DNA from: Rossellomorea arthrocnemi
Lineage (GTDB): Bacteria > Bacillota > Bacilli > Bacillales > Bacillaceae_B
NCBI RefSeq assembly: GCF_904424705.1
Contig: NZ_CAJGBF010000002.1
Span: forward strand, 124,001-188,000
Length of the DNA: 64,000 bases
Direction of reading: 5' to 3'
Part shown: in pieces, positions 8,985 to 18,053 of the stretch
How positions within the stretch are numbered: position 1 is the first letter of the stretch
Layout of the letters: each line of letters begins with the position of its first letter
Position numbers and translations under genes: made by a program
Notes under the pieces: generated by a model
Told to the model about the DNA's origin: nothing
Database searches by the model: none
What the model saw: only the letters and a program-made list of their open reading frames with translations

Positions 8985-9632
8985 TTATTCAAGTAAGCCC
9001 TTTTTTCTCAGGTCGAGCTGTCTTTCGAAACAATACCGTAATATAAGCTGTCGCTGATTTTCGGATAAGTGAACAAATTCGATGCTTGCAATCAGCTTAT
9101 GTTCCTTCTCCCAGACACGGATCACCTTGCCTGCAATCTCCACATACTGGCACTCTCCTGTTTGCATAGGCAACACGATGATCGTTGACAGCTTTGTTCC
9201 ACTTTCAATATCCATCCCTTCCCTCACCACCACTGCACAGCCTCCGGCACTGAGATCTTCCGTAATGGTCGGGTAAAACCGTTCATTGATCTTTAACGAG
9301 ATATCTGTATTCGCCTCTACACGAACGAATTGTCTCCTTTGGACTTTAACCAACCCTTCATCCCCGGGATAATGCAGGTGGATCATCGGTATCTTAGATA
9401 ATTTGCGTCCCATCACTTCCGTTTCAAACATCAGGACCGTCTGTTCATTGATGGTGAAGCTAGCTTTAAGCTGCGTACCATCGATTAAAAAAATGGCTTT
9501 CTCCGTTTTCGTATGGATGGGATAATCAATATAAATCCCTTCCTGAGAAAGTTCTACGACCCTGCACCTATATAGATCAAATGTGTCATTATGTATAGGT
9601 TCCAATTGCAATGTGGTACCTGCTTTTATCAT
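8985..9632 (-). CDS. motI: c-di-GMP-responsive flagellar brake protein (PilZ), MotI/YpfA
   Basis: Cytoplasmic c-di-GMP receptor that in B. subtilis binds MotA and acts as a clutch on the flagellum. The 215-residue protein has an N-terminal YcgR-like domain and a C-terminal PilZ domain carrying both binding motifs: RRQFVR (RxxxR, near residue 107) and DLSAGGC (D/NxSxxG, near residue 138). Both are intact, so ligand binding should be retained. Start ATG follows an AGGA site. Placed as in B. subtilis between ypeB and ypfB. Confidence 0.9.
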   Translation of the reverse strand: MIKAGTTLQLEPIHNDTFDLYRCRVVELSQEGIYIDYPIHTKTEKAIFLIDGTQLKASFTINEQTVLMFETEVMGRKLSKIPMIHLHYPGDEGLVKVQRRQFVRVEANTDISLKINERFYPTITEDLSAGGCAVVVREGMDIESGTKLSTIIVLPMQTGECQYVEIAGKVIRVWEKEHKLIASIEFVHLSENQRQLILRYCFERQLDLRKKGLLE

Positions 9633-9730
9633 AGTCCTAAATTCCTACTTTCCCCATTTATGTATCTATATTATGTCATGCCGAACCTCACCTTTCCAGA
9701 CCTTTTTTAACTTCATTTTGAATTTCCCAA

Positions 9731-9775
9731 TAAAAGAAGAGGGACGGACCTCCCCTTCTGGAGGTCCGTCCCTCT
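9731..9775 (-). terminator. Strong terminator after ypeB
   Basis: Perfect 16-bp GC-rich stem (9738-9753 with 9760-9775), 6-nt loop, followed by CTTTTATT on the minus strand. It starts 5 nt after the ypeB stop and closes the sleB-ypeB operon. Confidence 0.9.
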
Positions 9776-9780
9776 AAGTG

Positions 9781-11127
9781 TCAAACGACTTCTTCGTAAA
9801 TGGGTTCTGCTTTTTTGAGTCTTTCCACTTTTTCTTCTTCCCCTGTGTCTGCATTAACGAATATTCTATAGGTATCTTTACCTAGCATCCCTAAGAATTC
9901 ATAACATAATACTTCTTCGTTCAGGTCGTTCACAATTACAGCCTGACGCTCTTCCATTATTTTCAGATTAGGGTTCGTCGTTTCTTTCGCCTCTGCTTTT
10001 GTCATAGAAGCTTCAGGGATTTCTCTTTCATGATTATTTTTTAAGTATTCTTCCGCTGCAAAACCTACAATTTGTCCATTATCCAAGGCTACCTTGATTT
10101 TGACTGAGTCTGGATAGATCCTCACTCCATCCAAAACCGTCACGTATGTGAAAATACCGATATTATCATACTGTGCACTTTCAAACATCTCTAACTTTTG
10201 GAAATTGTTTTCTTTTAGGAAAGTTGTCGCTTTTTCCGCTGCCTTGTTCAAGCTGATCCTTGGTTCCTTAATTTTACGATTGTTGATATACCAGATCGGA
10301 TATCCCCCTTTTTGGGTGACATCCATGCTCGCTTCCGTATTTCCATTTCCGATCGAGACACTATAGAATTTGTAATCGGATCCTTTTCCACTTTTTGATA
10401 CTTTTGCATCCTTTGATTTAGGGATACCGGAATATTTACGTAAAATTTTGACTGCTTCCTCTTTGGAAATCTCTTTACCTTTTAGCTTTTTAAAGTTTTG
10501 ATCTTTTTTCTCAGTATTAACAAAAGTGGTCGTTCCAAAATTCGCTTCATCATACCCGGATACATTTTTCTCGACGGTTTTGAATCCATCGATAATCGTG
10601 TTATCGGTCTGCTCATTACCAGAAGCCAGAGCCATTTCAACATCCATCCATCGTAAATTATTTTCCATTACCAGATGCTGGACTTTCCTTAATTGATTCT
10701 GTATATCGGCACTTTGTTCATATAAATTTTGCAAAGATTTATATTCTTTATCCGATAAAGGATTCTTATCTAAATCCCTTACCGCAACGCGATAACTGAA
10801 ATCACCGATATTACTTAAGAATTCTTCCGTTTTATTGAAGGGGAGCAGTGTTAAGGGAAGCTGTCCGACATCACTGTGTGCCTGGGAAGTTAGTCTCCAG
10901 ACGTCGGCAAGGGCGGGTGACAGTGATTTTCTTGAATTCATGGCGAGGGTCGACCCGATCTTATCATGAAGTAGATCCACCTGATAAGTTAACTCATGAA
11001 ATGCTCTTTGGTAGTTATTTTCAGCATTGATCAATATCGCATTTTTCTCCTGGTGTTCCTGATATCCCCAAAAAGCGGTCCCCGCTACACCGAGGACGAG
11101 CACCGTAATTAAAATGACACGTACCAA
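9781..11127 (-). CDS. ypeB: Germination protein YpeB
   Basis: Partner of the cortex-lytic enzyme SleB: each stabilises the other in the dormant spore. The 448-residue product has an N-terminal uncleaved membrane anchor (about residues 2-20), a helical N domain (about 25-190) and repeated PepSY-type modules in the C-terminal half, the pattern of B. subtilis YpeB (450). Start is TTG at 11127, 7 nt after GAGGTG. It lies 14 nt after sleB and ends in a strong terminator. Confidence 0.93.
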   Translation of the reverse strand: MVRVILITVLVLGVAGTAFWGYQEHQEKNAILINAENNYQRAFHELTYQVDLLHDKIGSTLAMNSRKSLSPALADVWRLTSQAHSDVGQLPLTLLPFNKTEEFLSNIGDFSYRVAVRDLDKNPLSDKEYKSLQNLYEQSADIQNQLRKVQHLVMENNLRWMDVEMALASGNEQTDNTIIDGFKTVEKNVSGYDEANFGTTTFVNTEKKDQNFKKLKGKEISKEEAVKILRKYSGIPKSKDAKVSKSGKGSDYKFYSVSIGNGNTEASMDVTQKGGYPIWYINNRKIKEPRISLNKAAEKATTFLKENNFQKLEMFESAQYDNIGIFTYVTVLDGVRIYPDSVKIKVALDNGQIVGFAAEEYLKNNHEREIPEASMTKAEAKETTNPNLKIMEERQAVIVNDLNEEVLCYEFLGMLGKDTYRIFVNADTGEEEKVERLKKAEPIYEEVV

Positions 11128-11141
11128 TTTCCTTCACCTCT

Positions 11142-11993
11142 TTAACTACAGAATATGTGTTTTCCAATTTTCTTGATTTGTGGACGCGACCATATCCACT
11201 TGCTTGTTGCCGTCGCAGGATTAAAGTAATATAGGGCACTGGAAGATGGATCCCAACCATTAATGGCATCCAAGACCGCTTCTTTCGCCTTTTCATTCGG
11301 AGTCAGCCAGATTTGACCGTCGGCAACTGCTGTAAAGGCTCCCGGTTCAAAAATCACTCCTGCCGCCGTGTTTGGAAAAGCAGAGCTGTCAATTCGATTA
11401 AGAATGACTGCCGCTACAGCTACCTGACCTTCATAGGGTTCTCCACGGGACTCTCCATACACTGCATTCGCCATCAACTGAATGTCATTTTGAGAGAAAC
11501 CATTCGGTGTATTTACTGCCGTTGGCTTAGAAGGTGTTGGTTTTGGAGCTGGTTTGGTTTGTGAAGTACCCTTCCCTCCTCCTCCGTCCGCCGAGCCTTT
11601 TTGCTTTTCTAAGTCTGTCCCCCCGTAATGGCTGAAGTTGTTGCCTTTTTCTATTTGTTTTTTCACAAATTCTTTATTGTACTTAGACGCCTTGGCTAGT
11701 TTCTCTTTCGTCTCCGCTCCAGCAAGGCCGTCAATTGGAAGCCCGAACTCATATTGAAAGTTGCGGAGTGCCCAATAGGTCCCCCACCCAAACACTCCAT
11801 CAATATCTCCGTTATAATATCCGATATATTGAAGTCTGGATTGAAGTTCGATTACATCCTCGCCCGTTGCGCCATGCTGTATTACCTGATTTGTAAAAGC
11901 GTCTGCCTTCTCCCCTTCAGAAGAAATCATAAAGAGAGAACACATAAGCACCATGACGACTGAAGCAGATACCCATTTGAAACGACTATTCAT
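11142..11993 (-). CDS. sleB: Spore cortex-lytic enzyme SleB
   Basis: Lytic transglycosylase that cuts cortex peptidoglycan at muramic-delta-lactam sites during germination. Visible parts: signal peptide (about residues 1-32, cleavage after KADA), a PG_binding_1 domain (about 38-100, DVIELQSRLQYIGYYNGDIDG), a Gly/Pro/Lys-rich linker (about 125-160) and a C-terminal SleB catalytic domain with AVYGESRGEPYEGQVAVAAV, where the second glutamate region is catalytic in the family. At 283 residues it is slightly shorter than B. subtilis SleB (305), chiefly in the linker. ATG lies 8 nt after GGAGGT. Operon partner is ypeB. Confidence 0.95.
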   Translation of the reverse strand: MNSRFKWVSASVVMVLMCSLFMISSEGEKADAFTNQVIQHGATGEDVIELQSRLQYIGYYNGDIDGVFGWGTYWALRNFQYEFGLPIDGLAGAETKEKLAKASKYNKEFVKKQIEKGNNFSHYGGTDLEKQKGSADGGGGKGTSQTKPAPKPTPSKPTAVNTPNGFSQNDIQLMANAVYGESRGEPYEGQVAVAAVILNRIDSSAFPNTAAGVIFEPGAFTAVADGQIWLTPNEKAKEAVLDAINGWDPSSSALYYFNPATATSKWIWSRPQIKKIGKHIFCS

Positions 11994-12030
11994 AATGCTT
12001 TACCTCCATATCTTCAATTAACATTAACTC

Positions 12031-12060
12031 TAGTTTTTGTAGAGGATCCCATTTTATACA
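12031..12060 (-). promoter_or_regulatory. Possible sigma-G promoter for sleB-ypeB
   Basis: On the minus strand GTATA (12059-12055), a 17-nt spacer and AAAACTA (12037-12031) match the forespore sigma-G consensus (GHATR, CATWHTA) at most positions. sleB is a known sigma-G gene in B. subtilis. The -10 box has two mismatches. Confidence 0.35.
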
Positions 12061-12198
12061 AGTGGAATAATAAAAATATAAAGGATTGTCAGTTCAGTAC
12101 TTTGATAAGACACTGTAATGTCTCAGCAAAAGGGATGTAAACTATCAGAGTTATAATGAAACATGGAATAATGCATAAATTCAAACGGGAGGGTCATG

Positions 12199-12543
12199 AT
12201 GGAGGATTATTTAGCGAAATCTTTGGATGAATGGAAAGAGGATATTTCAGAGGTATTGGATCAAATCAATACTGATTATGAGGATGTAAAAAAAGAGTTG
12301 AAGGTCTATTCTTATAAGTACGGGATTACAAAGCAGGTGATCCAATCTACGGTGAATGAAGAAATCATTGATAATATCCGTGAAATGTACCATAAACCAT
12401 TTGAAGAAAAGTATAATGAATTGAAAGAATACATACGCGATTTGGATGAAAAGAGAAAAGTGTTTCAAATGTTTGTAAATAAAATAGATGAGGTGAAGAG
12501 GAAGGAAACCTCTAAAACCGATCTTGCTGCTGCATATAAATAA
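12199..12543 (+). CDS. Hypothetical coiled-coil protein
   Basis: A 114-residue (or 115 from the preceding ATG at 12196) hydrophilic protein, very rich in Glu, Lys and Asp, with heptad-like leucine/isoleucine spacing from about residue 10 to 95 suggesting a long coiled coil. No signal peptide, membrane helix or known motif is seen and I do not recognise the family. GGGAGG lies 6 nt before the second ATG. A TATAAT box occurs near 12152. It ends in its own terminator and is divergent from sleB. Confidence 0.75.
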   Translation: MEDYLAKSLDEWKEDISEVLDQINTDYEDVKKELKVYSYKYGITKQVIQSTVNEEIIDNIREMYHKPFEEKYNELKEYIRDLDEKRKVFQMFVNKIDEVKRKETSKTDLAAAYK

Positions 12544-12577
12544 ATCGAACCCCCGCTTTTTAATGCGGGGGTTCGAT
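12544..12577 (+). terminator. Terminator of the coiled-coil gene
   Basis: Perfect 13-bp stem (12544-12556 with 12565-12577) with an 8-nt loop directly after the stop codon, followed by CCTTTA. Very GC-rich stem, weak T tract. Confidence 0.75.
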
Positions 12578-12592
12578 CCTTTAGGTTGAATG

Positions 12593-12622
12593 AAAAAGAC
12601 GCCACCAAAGGGGAGCGTCTTT
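12593..12622 (-). terminator. Terminator overlapping the prsW stop
   Basis: Eight-bp stem (12595-12602 with 12615-12622), 12-nt loop, T5 on the minus strand. The prsW stop codon lies in the stem. Confidence 0.7.
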
Positions 12623-13304
12623 AAATGATTTCTTTCTTCAATTCCCCTTTGTACTTCTTCTCTGTAAGCTGGTGGGCGCTCTTCACTTTCTTTAATCCCA
12701 ACCACCATAAGAAAAACATAAACGGGACCATATAGTAGATCCAGTTTTTCTCGGCAAGGAAAATATAGTTGTAGGTTCCATGTAACATGATTGGCACTGA
12801 TATAGCAAGAAAAAGCCATTTATGCCTTTCTTCACTGGATGAAAACTTGGCTTTCCCCAAATAGTAGCCCATGATGACACCGAAAAGGGCATGACTTGAA
12901 ACCGGCAGTATGGCCCTTCCAAATGCATGTTCAACACCATTTGCGACCAAATATAAAATATTTTCAACTGTGGCGAAGCCAAGTGATACTCCGGCACCGT
13001 ATACAATACCATCATACGGTTCGTTAAAGTCTACGTGCTGAAAAATCGCAAACATCAAAATAAACCACTTAAAAAATTCTTCGAGGAACCCGGAGGAAAT
13101 AAAAGCGGTAGACCAATTGGAACCAATGATTCCTTCAACTTCCAGGACATATTGTAAAAACATAATCGGAAAGGTAATAAGAGCCCCGTACATAAATGTT
13201 TTAAACACTAGCGTAATGGGTTCGGCCTCATATTGATCCCGTAAATAAAAGTAACTTAACAATGCTAATCCTGGTGCTATACCCGCTGATAAAATCACCA
13301 GCAT
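12621..13304 (-). CDS. prsW: PrsW intramembrane metalloprotease
   Basis: Site-1 protease that in B. subtilis cleaves anti-sigma factor RsiW to release sigma W. The 227-residue polytopic protein has about seven helices and the family's metal-site motifs: EEFFKW (EExxK, about residue 90), HALFG (about 143) and HGTYN (about 187). Length is close to B. subtilis PrsW (218). ATG follows GAGGA. The gene diverges from the asparaginase gene. Whether its target is RsiW in this organism cannot be told from the window. Confidence 0.92.
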   Translation of the reverse strand: MLVILSAGIAPGLALLSYFYLRDQYEAEPITLVFKTFMYGALITFPIMFLQYVLEVEGIIGSNWSTAFISSGFLEEFFKWFILMFAIFQHVDFNEPYDGIVYGAGVSLGFATVENILYLVANGVEHAFGRAILPVSSHALFGVIMGYYLGKAKFSSSEERHKWLFLAISVPIMLHGTYNYIFLAEKNWIYYMVPFMFFLWWLGLKKVKSAHQLTEKKYKGELKKEII

Positions 13305-13393
13305 AAAAAGTCCTCTTTTCTTTCGGTTTTCTTAATCGTATCATGTTAATGTAGGATTGGAAATAGGAATTTAAATGGTTGGAGGAATGAATG

Positions 13394-14368
13394 ATGAAGA
13401 AAGATATTTTAGTCATACATACAGGCGGCACCATCTCAATGATGGAAGACGAACAGACAGGAGCCGTAACACCAGGAAAAGAAAACCCACTGTCAGTACA
13501 GACGTCCATTGTGTCAAACATAGCGAATCTGACAGTTGTTGAAGCATTTCATCTGCCCTCACCCCACATTACGCCGGAACATATGCAGCAGCTGAAGGAA
13601 ATCATCGAAGAAAACTATAAGGAAAAGTCATTTCATGGGGTTGTCATCACCCACGGAACAGATACCCTGGAGGAAACAGCGTATTTCTTAGACTTGACCC
13701 TCCGCCTCCCCATCTCTATCGTGGTTACAGGTGCTATGAGGTCAAGCAATGAGATCGGTGCGGACGGGTTATATAATCTGATTTCATCTGTACGGGTTGC
13801 AGCAGACGACAAATCCAAGAAAAAAGGGGTTTTAGTTGTCCTGAACGACGAAATCCATTCAGCAAAAAATGTGACTAAAACCCATACAAGCAATGTATCC
13901 ACCTTTCAAAGCCCACAGTATGGACCAATTGGTATCGTGACCAAAAGAGGAGTCCTCTTTCATCACCAGCCTACTTCTGAGGAACACTACGAGGTGTGTG
14001 ATATATCTAAGAGGGTGACACTCATCAAGGCATATGCCGGGATGGACTCAGGTTTACTGAGAGCCATAAAGGACCTCCAATACGATGGGGTCGTCATCGA
14101 AGCATTGGGGCAGGGGAATCTTCCCCCGGAAACGGTGGCAGGCATAAATGAGCTGTTAGAAGCAAATATCCCTGTCGTATTAGTCTCCAGATGCTTCAAC
14201 GGGATTGTCCAGGATATTTACGGATATTCCGGTGGCGGAAAGCAGCTAAAAGAGAAAGGTGTTATTTTCTCCAACGGGCTCAATGGACAAAAAGCTAGGA
14301 TTAAACTAATGGTTTCCCTTTCCCAAACAAATAAAATGAACGAATTAGAAACGATTTTCAAAAACTAG
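13394..14368 (+). CDS. ansA: Asparaginase
   Basis: Hydrolyses L-asparagine to aspartate and ammonia. Both active-site threonine motifs are present: HTGGTIS at the N-terminus (about residues 9-15) and THGTDTLEET (about 84-93), with the distal lysine region MRSSNE. No signal peptide, so it is cytoplasmic. The second of two tandem ATGs (13394) is 8 nt from GGAGG and is chosen; 324 residues match the family. The gene stands alone with a bidirectional terminator after it. Similarity to glutaminase-asparaginases is general, so the preferred amide substrate is inferred. Confidence 0.92.
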   Translation: MKKDILVIHTGGTISMMEDEQTGAVTPGKENPLSVQTSIVSNIANLTVVEAFHLPSPHITPEHMQQLKEIIEENYKEKSFHGVVITHGTDTLEETAYFLDLTLRLPISIVVTGAMRSSNEIGADGLYNLISSVRVAADDKSKKKGVLVVLNDEIHSAKNVTKTHTSNVSTFQSPQYGPIGIVTKRGVLFHHQPTSEEHYEVCDISKRVTLIKAYAGMDSGLLRAIKDLQYDGVVIEALGQGNLPPETVAGINELLEANIPVVLVSRCFNGIVQDIYGYSGGGKQLKEKGVIFSNGLNGQKARIKLMVSLSQTNKMNELETIFKN

Positions 14369-14409
14369 AGTCAACACCTTCAGGATTACTATACATTATA
14401 AAAGACTAA

Positions 14410-14435
14410 AAAGAGGCTCTTTTCAGAGCCTCTTT
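14410..14435. terminator. Bidirectional terminator between ansA and ypdA
   Basis: Perfect 11-bp stem (14410-14420 with 14425-14435), 4-nt loop, A/T runs on both sides; serves the convergent ansA and ypdA genes. Confidence 0.85.
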
Positions 14436-14436
14436 C

Positions 14437-15414
14437 TCATAATTCTTTCTCTTCCTCTGTTACAGTCATGGATTCAGCTATCAAACCTCCGTGTAAACGG
14501 CCGTTCTCAATAAAAATTTCATTGGCATTGTTTCCGGCAGCAATCACACCTGCAATATATACACCTTCCACATTCGTTTCCATCGTTACTGGATTGTGGG
14601 CGGGTCTGCCTGTTTCACTATCGATTTCTATCCCCATCTTCGTCAGAAAGCTGTGATCGGGATGATAGCCGGTCATGGCAAACACAAAATCGTTCTTGAC
14701 TTCTTTCTCCTCGCCATTTACGTTGTAAATGACAGAACTGTTCGTTATTTCATCCACGCACGCATTAAATTCCATGATGACCTCACCGTTTCTCACAAGG
14801 GCATCATAATTAGGGAGGATCCAGGGCTTTACACTTTTAGAATATTCGCTTCCCCGGTATAAAACGGTAACCCTTGCCCCTGCTTTATTCAATTCAAGAG
14901 CTGCATCAACCGCTGAGTTCTTCCCTCCGATGACCACAACATCTGTGTCAAAGAACGGGTGGGCTTCTTTGAAATAATGAAACACTTTCTCTAAATCCTC
15001 TCCTGGGATACCCATATAATTTGGATTGTCATAGTAGCCCGTTGCGATGACAATCGATTTACTTCGGTATGTACCCTTAGAAGTGGAAACCGTAAAACCC
15101 CCGTCACGTTTCACGACTTTATGGACGGTTTCAAATCGGTGGATTCTTAACTTTTTACGCTTTGCCACTTCACGATAATACACTAATGCCTGATTCCTTC
15201 TTGGTTTATGTTCTTCAATGACAAAAGGAACTTCCCCGATCTCAAGCTTTTCACTCGATGAAAAGAAGGTTTGATGGGTAGGGTAGTGGTAAATCGCGTT
15301 TACGATATTCCCTTTTTCAATGATCAATGGATTGATCCCTTTTTCTTTTAAACTAATGGCCGCAGACAACCCGCACGGTCCTCCGCCTACAATGATGCAT
15401 TCTTCCATTTTCAA
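14437..15414 (-). CDS. ypdA: Bacillithiol disulfide reductase YpdA (Bdr)
   Basis: FAD- and NADPH-dependent reductase that recycles oxidised bacillithiol, the low-molecular-weight thiol of Bacillaceae. The product has an N-terminal FAD-binding GGGPCGLSAA motif (the cysteine next to the glycines is characteristic of YpdA), an internal NADPH-binding GGKNSAVDAALEL motif near residue 170, and an ATGYYD signature. The TTG at 15414 gives 325 residues (B. subtilis: 324) and lies 9 nt after AAGGAG; a longer frame upstream has no ribosome site. Family members were long annotated as thioredoxin reductases. Confidence 0.92.
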   Translation of the reverse strand: MKMEECIIVGGGPCGLSAAISLKEKGINPLIIEKGNIVNAIYHYPTHQTFFSSSEKLEIGEVPFVIEEHKPRRNQALVYYREVAKRKKLRIHRFETVHKVVKRDGGFTVSTSKGTYRSKSIVIATGYYDNPNYMGIPGEDLEKVFHYFKEAHPFFDTDVVVIGGKNSAVDAALELNKAGARVTVLYRGSEYSKSVKPWILPNYDALVRNGEVIMEFNACVDEITNSSVIYNVNGEEKEVKNDFVFAMTGYHPDHSFLTKMGIEIDSETGRPAHNPVTMETNVEGVYIAGVIAAGNNANEIFIENGRLHGGLIAESMTVTEEEKEL

Positions 15415-15612
15415 ATTCAGACACTCCTTCAATTCCTCTATCTGAATGGTCATTTTCGTCCGTTCATTTCAGATTATAAATGGGCTTTACTCAATTATTA
15501 TGGAATAAGTTTGCGTCCAGGTCAAAAAGTAGCACTCAGTCTTTTTATGACCCACACCTCTATTCTGTTCATTCGTTCGGATAAAATGTGTCTCTAAAAG
15601 ATTCCAAAAGAA

Positions 15613-15643
15613 AAAGGATGGGGTGCCGTGCACCCCATCCTTT
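15613..15643 (-). terminator. Terminator after gudB
   Basis: Perfect 14-bp stem (15613-15626 with 15630-15643) around a 3-nt loop, followed by CTTTTT-type tract on the minus strand, 12 nt after the gudB stop. Confidence 0.85.
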
Positions 15644-15654
15644 GTTATTTATGG

Positions 15655-16932
15655 TCAAATCCAGCCTCTGAATCGGCAGGCTTCTGCCATTTTCCTTACG
15701 CCTACCATATAGGCGGCAAGCCTCATATCCACTCTTCTTGTTTGTGACGTTTCATAAACATTATTAAAAGAGCTGACAAGGATCTTTTCCAGTTTCTCTT
15801 CCACTTCTTCTTCAGTCCAGTAATACCCCTGATTATTCTGAACCCATTCGAAATATGAAACCGTCACACCTCCAGAAGAAGCTAATACATCGGGTACCAA
15901 TAGGATACCCCGTTCCGTTAGAATCTTCGTCGCATCTAATGTTGTCGGTCCATTGGCAGCTTCGACCACGATGCTTGCCCTGATATTATGAGCATTCTTG
16001 TCTGTAATCTGATTTTCTATGGCTGCAGGCACAAGGATGTCGCAATCAAGCTCCAGAAGTTCTTCATTTGATATCGTATTATTGAATAATTTTGTAACAG
16101 TCCCGAAGCTGTCCCGTCTGTCCAATAAATAATCGATATCCAATCCATTCTCGTCATGCAAGCCGCCGTATGCATCAGAAATCCCGATCACCTTCGCCCC
16201 GGCATCATGCATGAACTTGGCAAGGAAGCTTCCTGCATTCCCGAATCCTTGAACGACGACCCTTGCTCCTTCGAGTTTGATTCCCTTTTTCTTCGCAGCC
16301 TCATGGATACAGATCGTCACCCCTTTGGCGGTAGCCGTTTCACGACCGTGAGATCCCCCCAGTACCAATGGTTTACCGGTAATGAATCCAGGAGAATTGT
16401 ATTCATCAATCCGGCTGTATTCATCCATCATCCACGCCATGATTTGAGAATTTGTGAAGACATCCGGAGCCGGAATGTCTTTAGATGGACCGACAATTTG
16501 GCTGATGGCGCGTACATATCCACGGCTTAACCTCTCTAATTCTCTAAAGGACATATCACGGGGATCACAGATGATCCCTCCTTTGCCTCCCCCATATGGA
16601 AGGTCAACGATCCCGCATTTCAAGCTCATCCATATAGAAAGCGCTTTAACTTCCTTTTCCGAAACATTCGGGTGAAAGCGAATTCCGCCCTTAGTCGGCC
16701 CAACGGCATCATTATGCTGGGCACGGTATCCGGTGAATACTTTCACCTTTCCATCATCCATCCGGACAGGTATCTTAACCGTTAACATTCGTATAGGTTC
16801 TTTTAATAACTCATAAACTTCTTCTGAATATCCTAATTTATCTAATGCAAGATGAATAACCGTTTGTGTAGATTTCAGCACATCATGTTGATCTGATGCT
16901 TGATGATTTTCTTTCCCCTTTTCGGCTACCAT
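15655..16932 (-). CDS. gudB: NAD-dependent glutamate dehydrogenase (GudB/RocG)
   Basis: Catabolic glutamate dehydrogenase converting glutamate to 2-oxoglutarate and ammonia; in B. subtilis it also controls the regulator GltC. The 425-residue product has the substrate-site block [15 protein letters not shown] (catalytic lysine), PAPDVFTN, and the NAD-binding GFGNAGS. The reading [11 protein letters not shown] shows no 9-bp tandem duplication, unlike the cryptic gudB of B. subtilis 168, so the enzyme should be active. Start is ATG at 16932, 9 nt after GGGAGG; the longer frame to 16959 would include that site. A sigma-A promoter and a cre box lie upstream. Confidence 0.93.
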   Translation of the reverse strand: MVAEKGKENHQASDQHDVLKSTQTVIHLALDKLGYSEEVYELLKEPIRMLTVKIPVRMDDGKVKVFTGYRAQHNDAVGPTKGGIRFHPNVSEKEVKALSIWMSLKCGIVDLPYGGGKGGIICDPRDMSFRELERLSRGYVRAISQIVGPSKDIPAPDVFTNSQIMAWMMDEYSRIDEYNSPGFITGKPLVLGGSHGRETATAKGVTICIHEAAKKKGIKLEGARVVVQGFGNAGSFLAKFMHDAGAKVIGISDAYGGLHDENGLDIDYLLDRRDSFGTVTKLFNNTISNEELLELDCDILVPAAIENQITDKNAHNIRASIVVEAANGPTTLDATKILTERGILLVPDVLASSGGVTVSYFEWVQNNQGYYWTEEEVEEKLEKILVSSFNNVYETSQTRRVDMRLAAYMVGVRKMAEACRFRGWI

Positions 16933-16992
16933 GTATGTAAACCTCCCAGTATCCTTCACTGTTTAGCAGAACCTCGTCCGCTTTCATGACAT

Positions 16993-17020
16993 AGTATACA
17001 CGTTTGATTTCCTCTTGCAA
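16993..17020 (-). promoter_or_regulatory. Sigma-A promoter of gudB
   Basis: TTGCAA (17020-17015), 16-nt spacer and TATACT (16998-16993) on the minus strand, about 60 nt before the gudB start. Confidence 0.55.
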
Positions 17021-17050
17021 AGAAGGAAAATTAAAAAAGGGGTATTTTTT

Positions 17051-17064
17051 TGAAAACGCTATCA
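17051..17064. promoter_or_regulatory. cre box (CcpA site) upstream of gudB
   Basis: TGAAAACGCTATCA fits the catabolite-responsive element consensus TGWAANCGNTNWCA at every fixed position. It lies about 30 bp upstream of the -35 box, with no other gene start nearby, so gudB is the likely target. In B. subtilis rocG is under CcpA control; the direction of the effect here is not evident from an upstream position. Confidence 0.7.
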
Positions 17065-17397
17065 TTCCAAAAGAGGAGAGGCAGCTATGTCAGGTCTGAC
17101 AAGCATAAGTTGAATTATAAAAAGGGATTTTCCGAAAGATTTTTTAATTTTAGGATCTCCAAGGCTCTAATCAACCAGTATGTGCTGAATGATTAGGAGA
17201 ACTGCTCCACTTACAACTGGCGAAGGATCGATCCCCATCAACTCACGCCACACAGAAAGCGAGCTTTTGGAGCGGAAAACAAACAAAAAACACCAACAGG
17301 AATAACCTGAAAGTGCAAAATGACTAATTTTTACGAGATCCCGAATAAAACATTTATTTAAAAAGGGGGGGAAAGATTTAACTTCATTGCCAATGAC
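17065..17397. other. Gene-free stretch between mecB and gudB
   Basis: No reading frame with a ribosome site, no strong hairpin with a T tract, and no RNA element that I recognise. An 8-bp inverted repeat (TCTAATCA/TGATTAGA-like) occurs near 17167-17198. Most of it must be the untranslated surroundings of mecB and gudB. Confidence 0.5.
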
Positions 17398-17982
17398 TCA
17401 AAAATAAAATAATATTTTGTTAATGGTATCCCTATATAACACAGCACGTCCATATTCCATCAGGATATGCTTTGTAATCGTCGAATGCTTTCCATACTCT
17501 GCACAAATCGCATCCAGGATGAAACTGTCACCTTCAAGTAAATTCTCTACGAGTACATAATACTTTTTTTCATAGTAAAAAATACTGCATTGAATGAGGG
17601 AATTGTTCACCTTTCCCAAATCATTGATCCGTTTTAGAAGGTCGAGTAAGTCCTCGAAATCATCGAAATACACGAGCACATCGTGATCATTCATGGACTT
17701 CATCATTTCGGTTCCTTCTTCCCAGTCAGAAAAATCATCTTCTGATTCTAACGTGAGGATCATGCAGATTTCCTGGTCATCGAAAGACTCTATTTCCACA
17801 GTAATTTCCATTTGTGTTTCGATACCGAACTTTCCTTGTACCTCATCTAACATGTCTTCGAACAGGTCATGCCACATATAGGAATCTTTCCATTGGTCTT
17901 GTTCAAATAAACCTTTTTGTTCTAACTCTTCTACACTAATGGAAAATTTAATTTTATTGTCCGAAATTCTTTCGAGCTTCAT
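17398..17982 (-). CDS. mecB: MecA-family adaptor protein (MecB/YpbH)
   Basis: Adaptor of the ClpC unfoldase; the MecA paralogue YpbH/MecB binds ClpC and influences competence and sporulation. From the ATG at 17982 (7 nt after GGGGGT) the product has 194 residues, the length of B. subtilis YpbH. It shows the expected layout: an N-terminal substrate-binding domain beginning MKLERISDNKIKFSI, a highly acidic middle (about residues 60-95, ESEDDFSDWEEGTE), and a C-terminal ClpC-binding domain. It lies 71 nt after the MerR/B12 regulator gene without a visible terminator, so some co-transcription is possible. Confidence 0.85.
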   Translation of the reverse strand: MKLERISDNKIKFSISVEELEQKGLFEQDQWKDSYMWHDLFEDMLDEVQGKFGIETQMEITVEIESFDDQEICMILTLESEDDFSDWEEGTEMMKSMNDHDVLVYFDDFEDLLDLLKRINDLGKVNNSLIQCSIFYYEKKYYVLVENLLEGDSFILDAICAEYGKHSTITKHILMEYGRAVLYRDTINKILFYF

Positions 17983-18053
17983 CTTCGTACCCCCTAGAGT
18001 GTGACGATTTATCATCATACTATGTAAAGGGCAGTAAACAGTGCATACTCCAC

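Noticed and set aside
12247-12819. A 190-codon minus-strand frame across the coiled-coil gene and prsW end
   Set aside because: Crosses two terminators and is antisense to a gene with better signals.
16600-16700. Cryptic gudB tandem duplication
   Set aside because: The 9-bp duplication known from B. subtilis 168 is absent; the reading is [10 protein letters not shown].
17086-17112. An 8-codon frame behind GAGGAGAGG near the cre box
   Set aside because: Too short to support, with no leader-peptide features or following hairpin.
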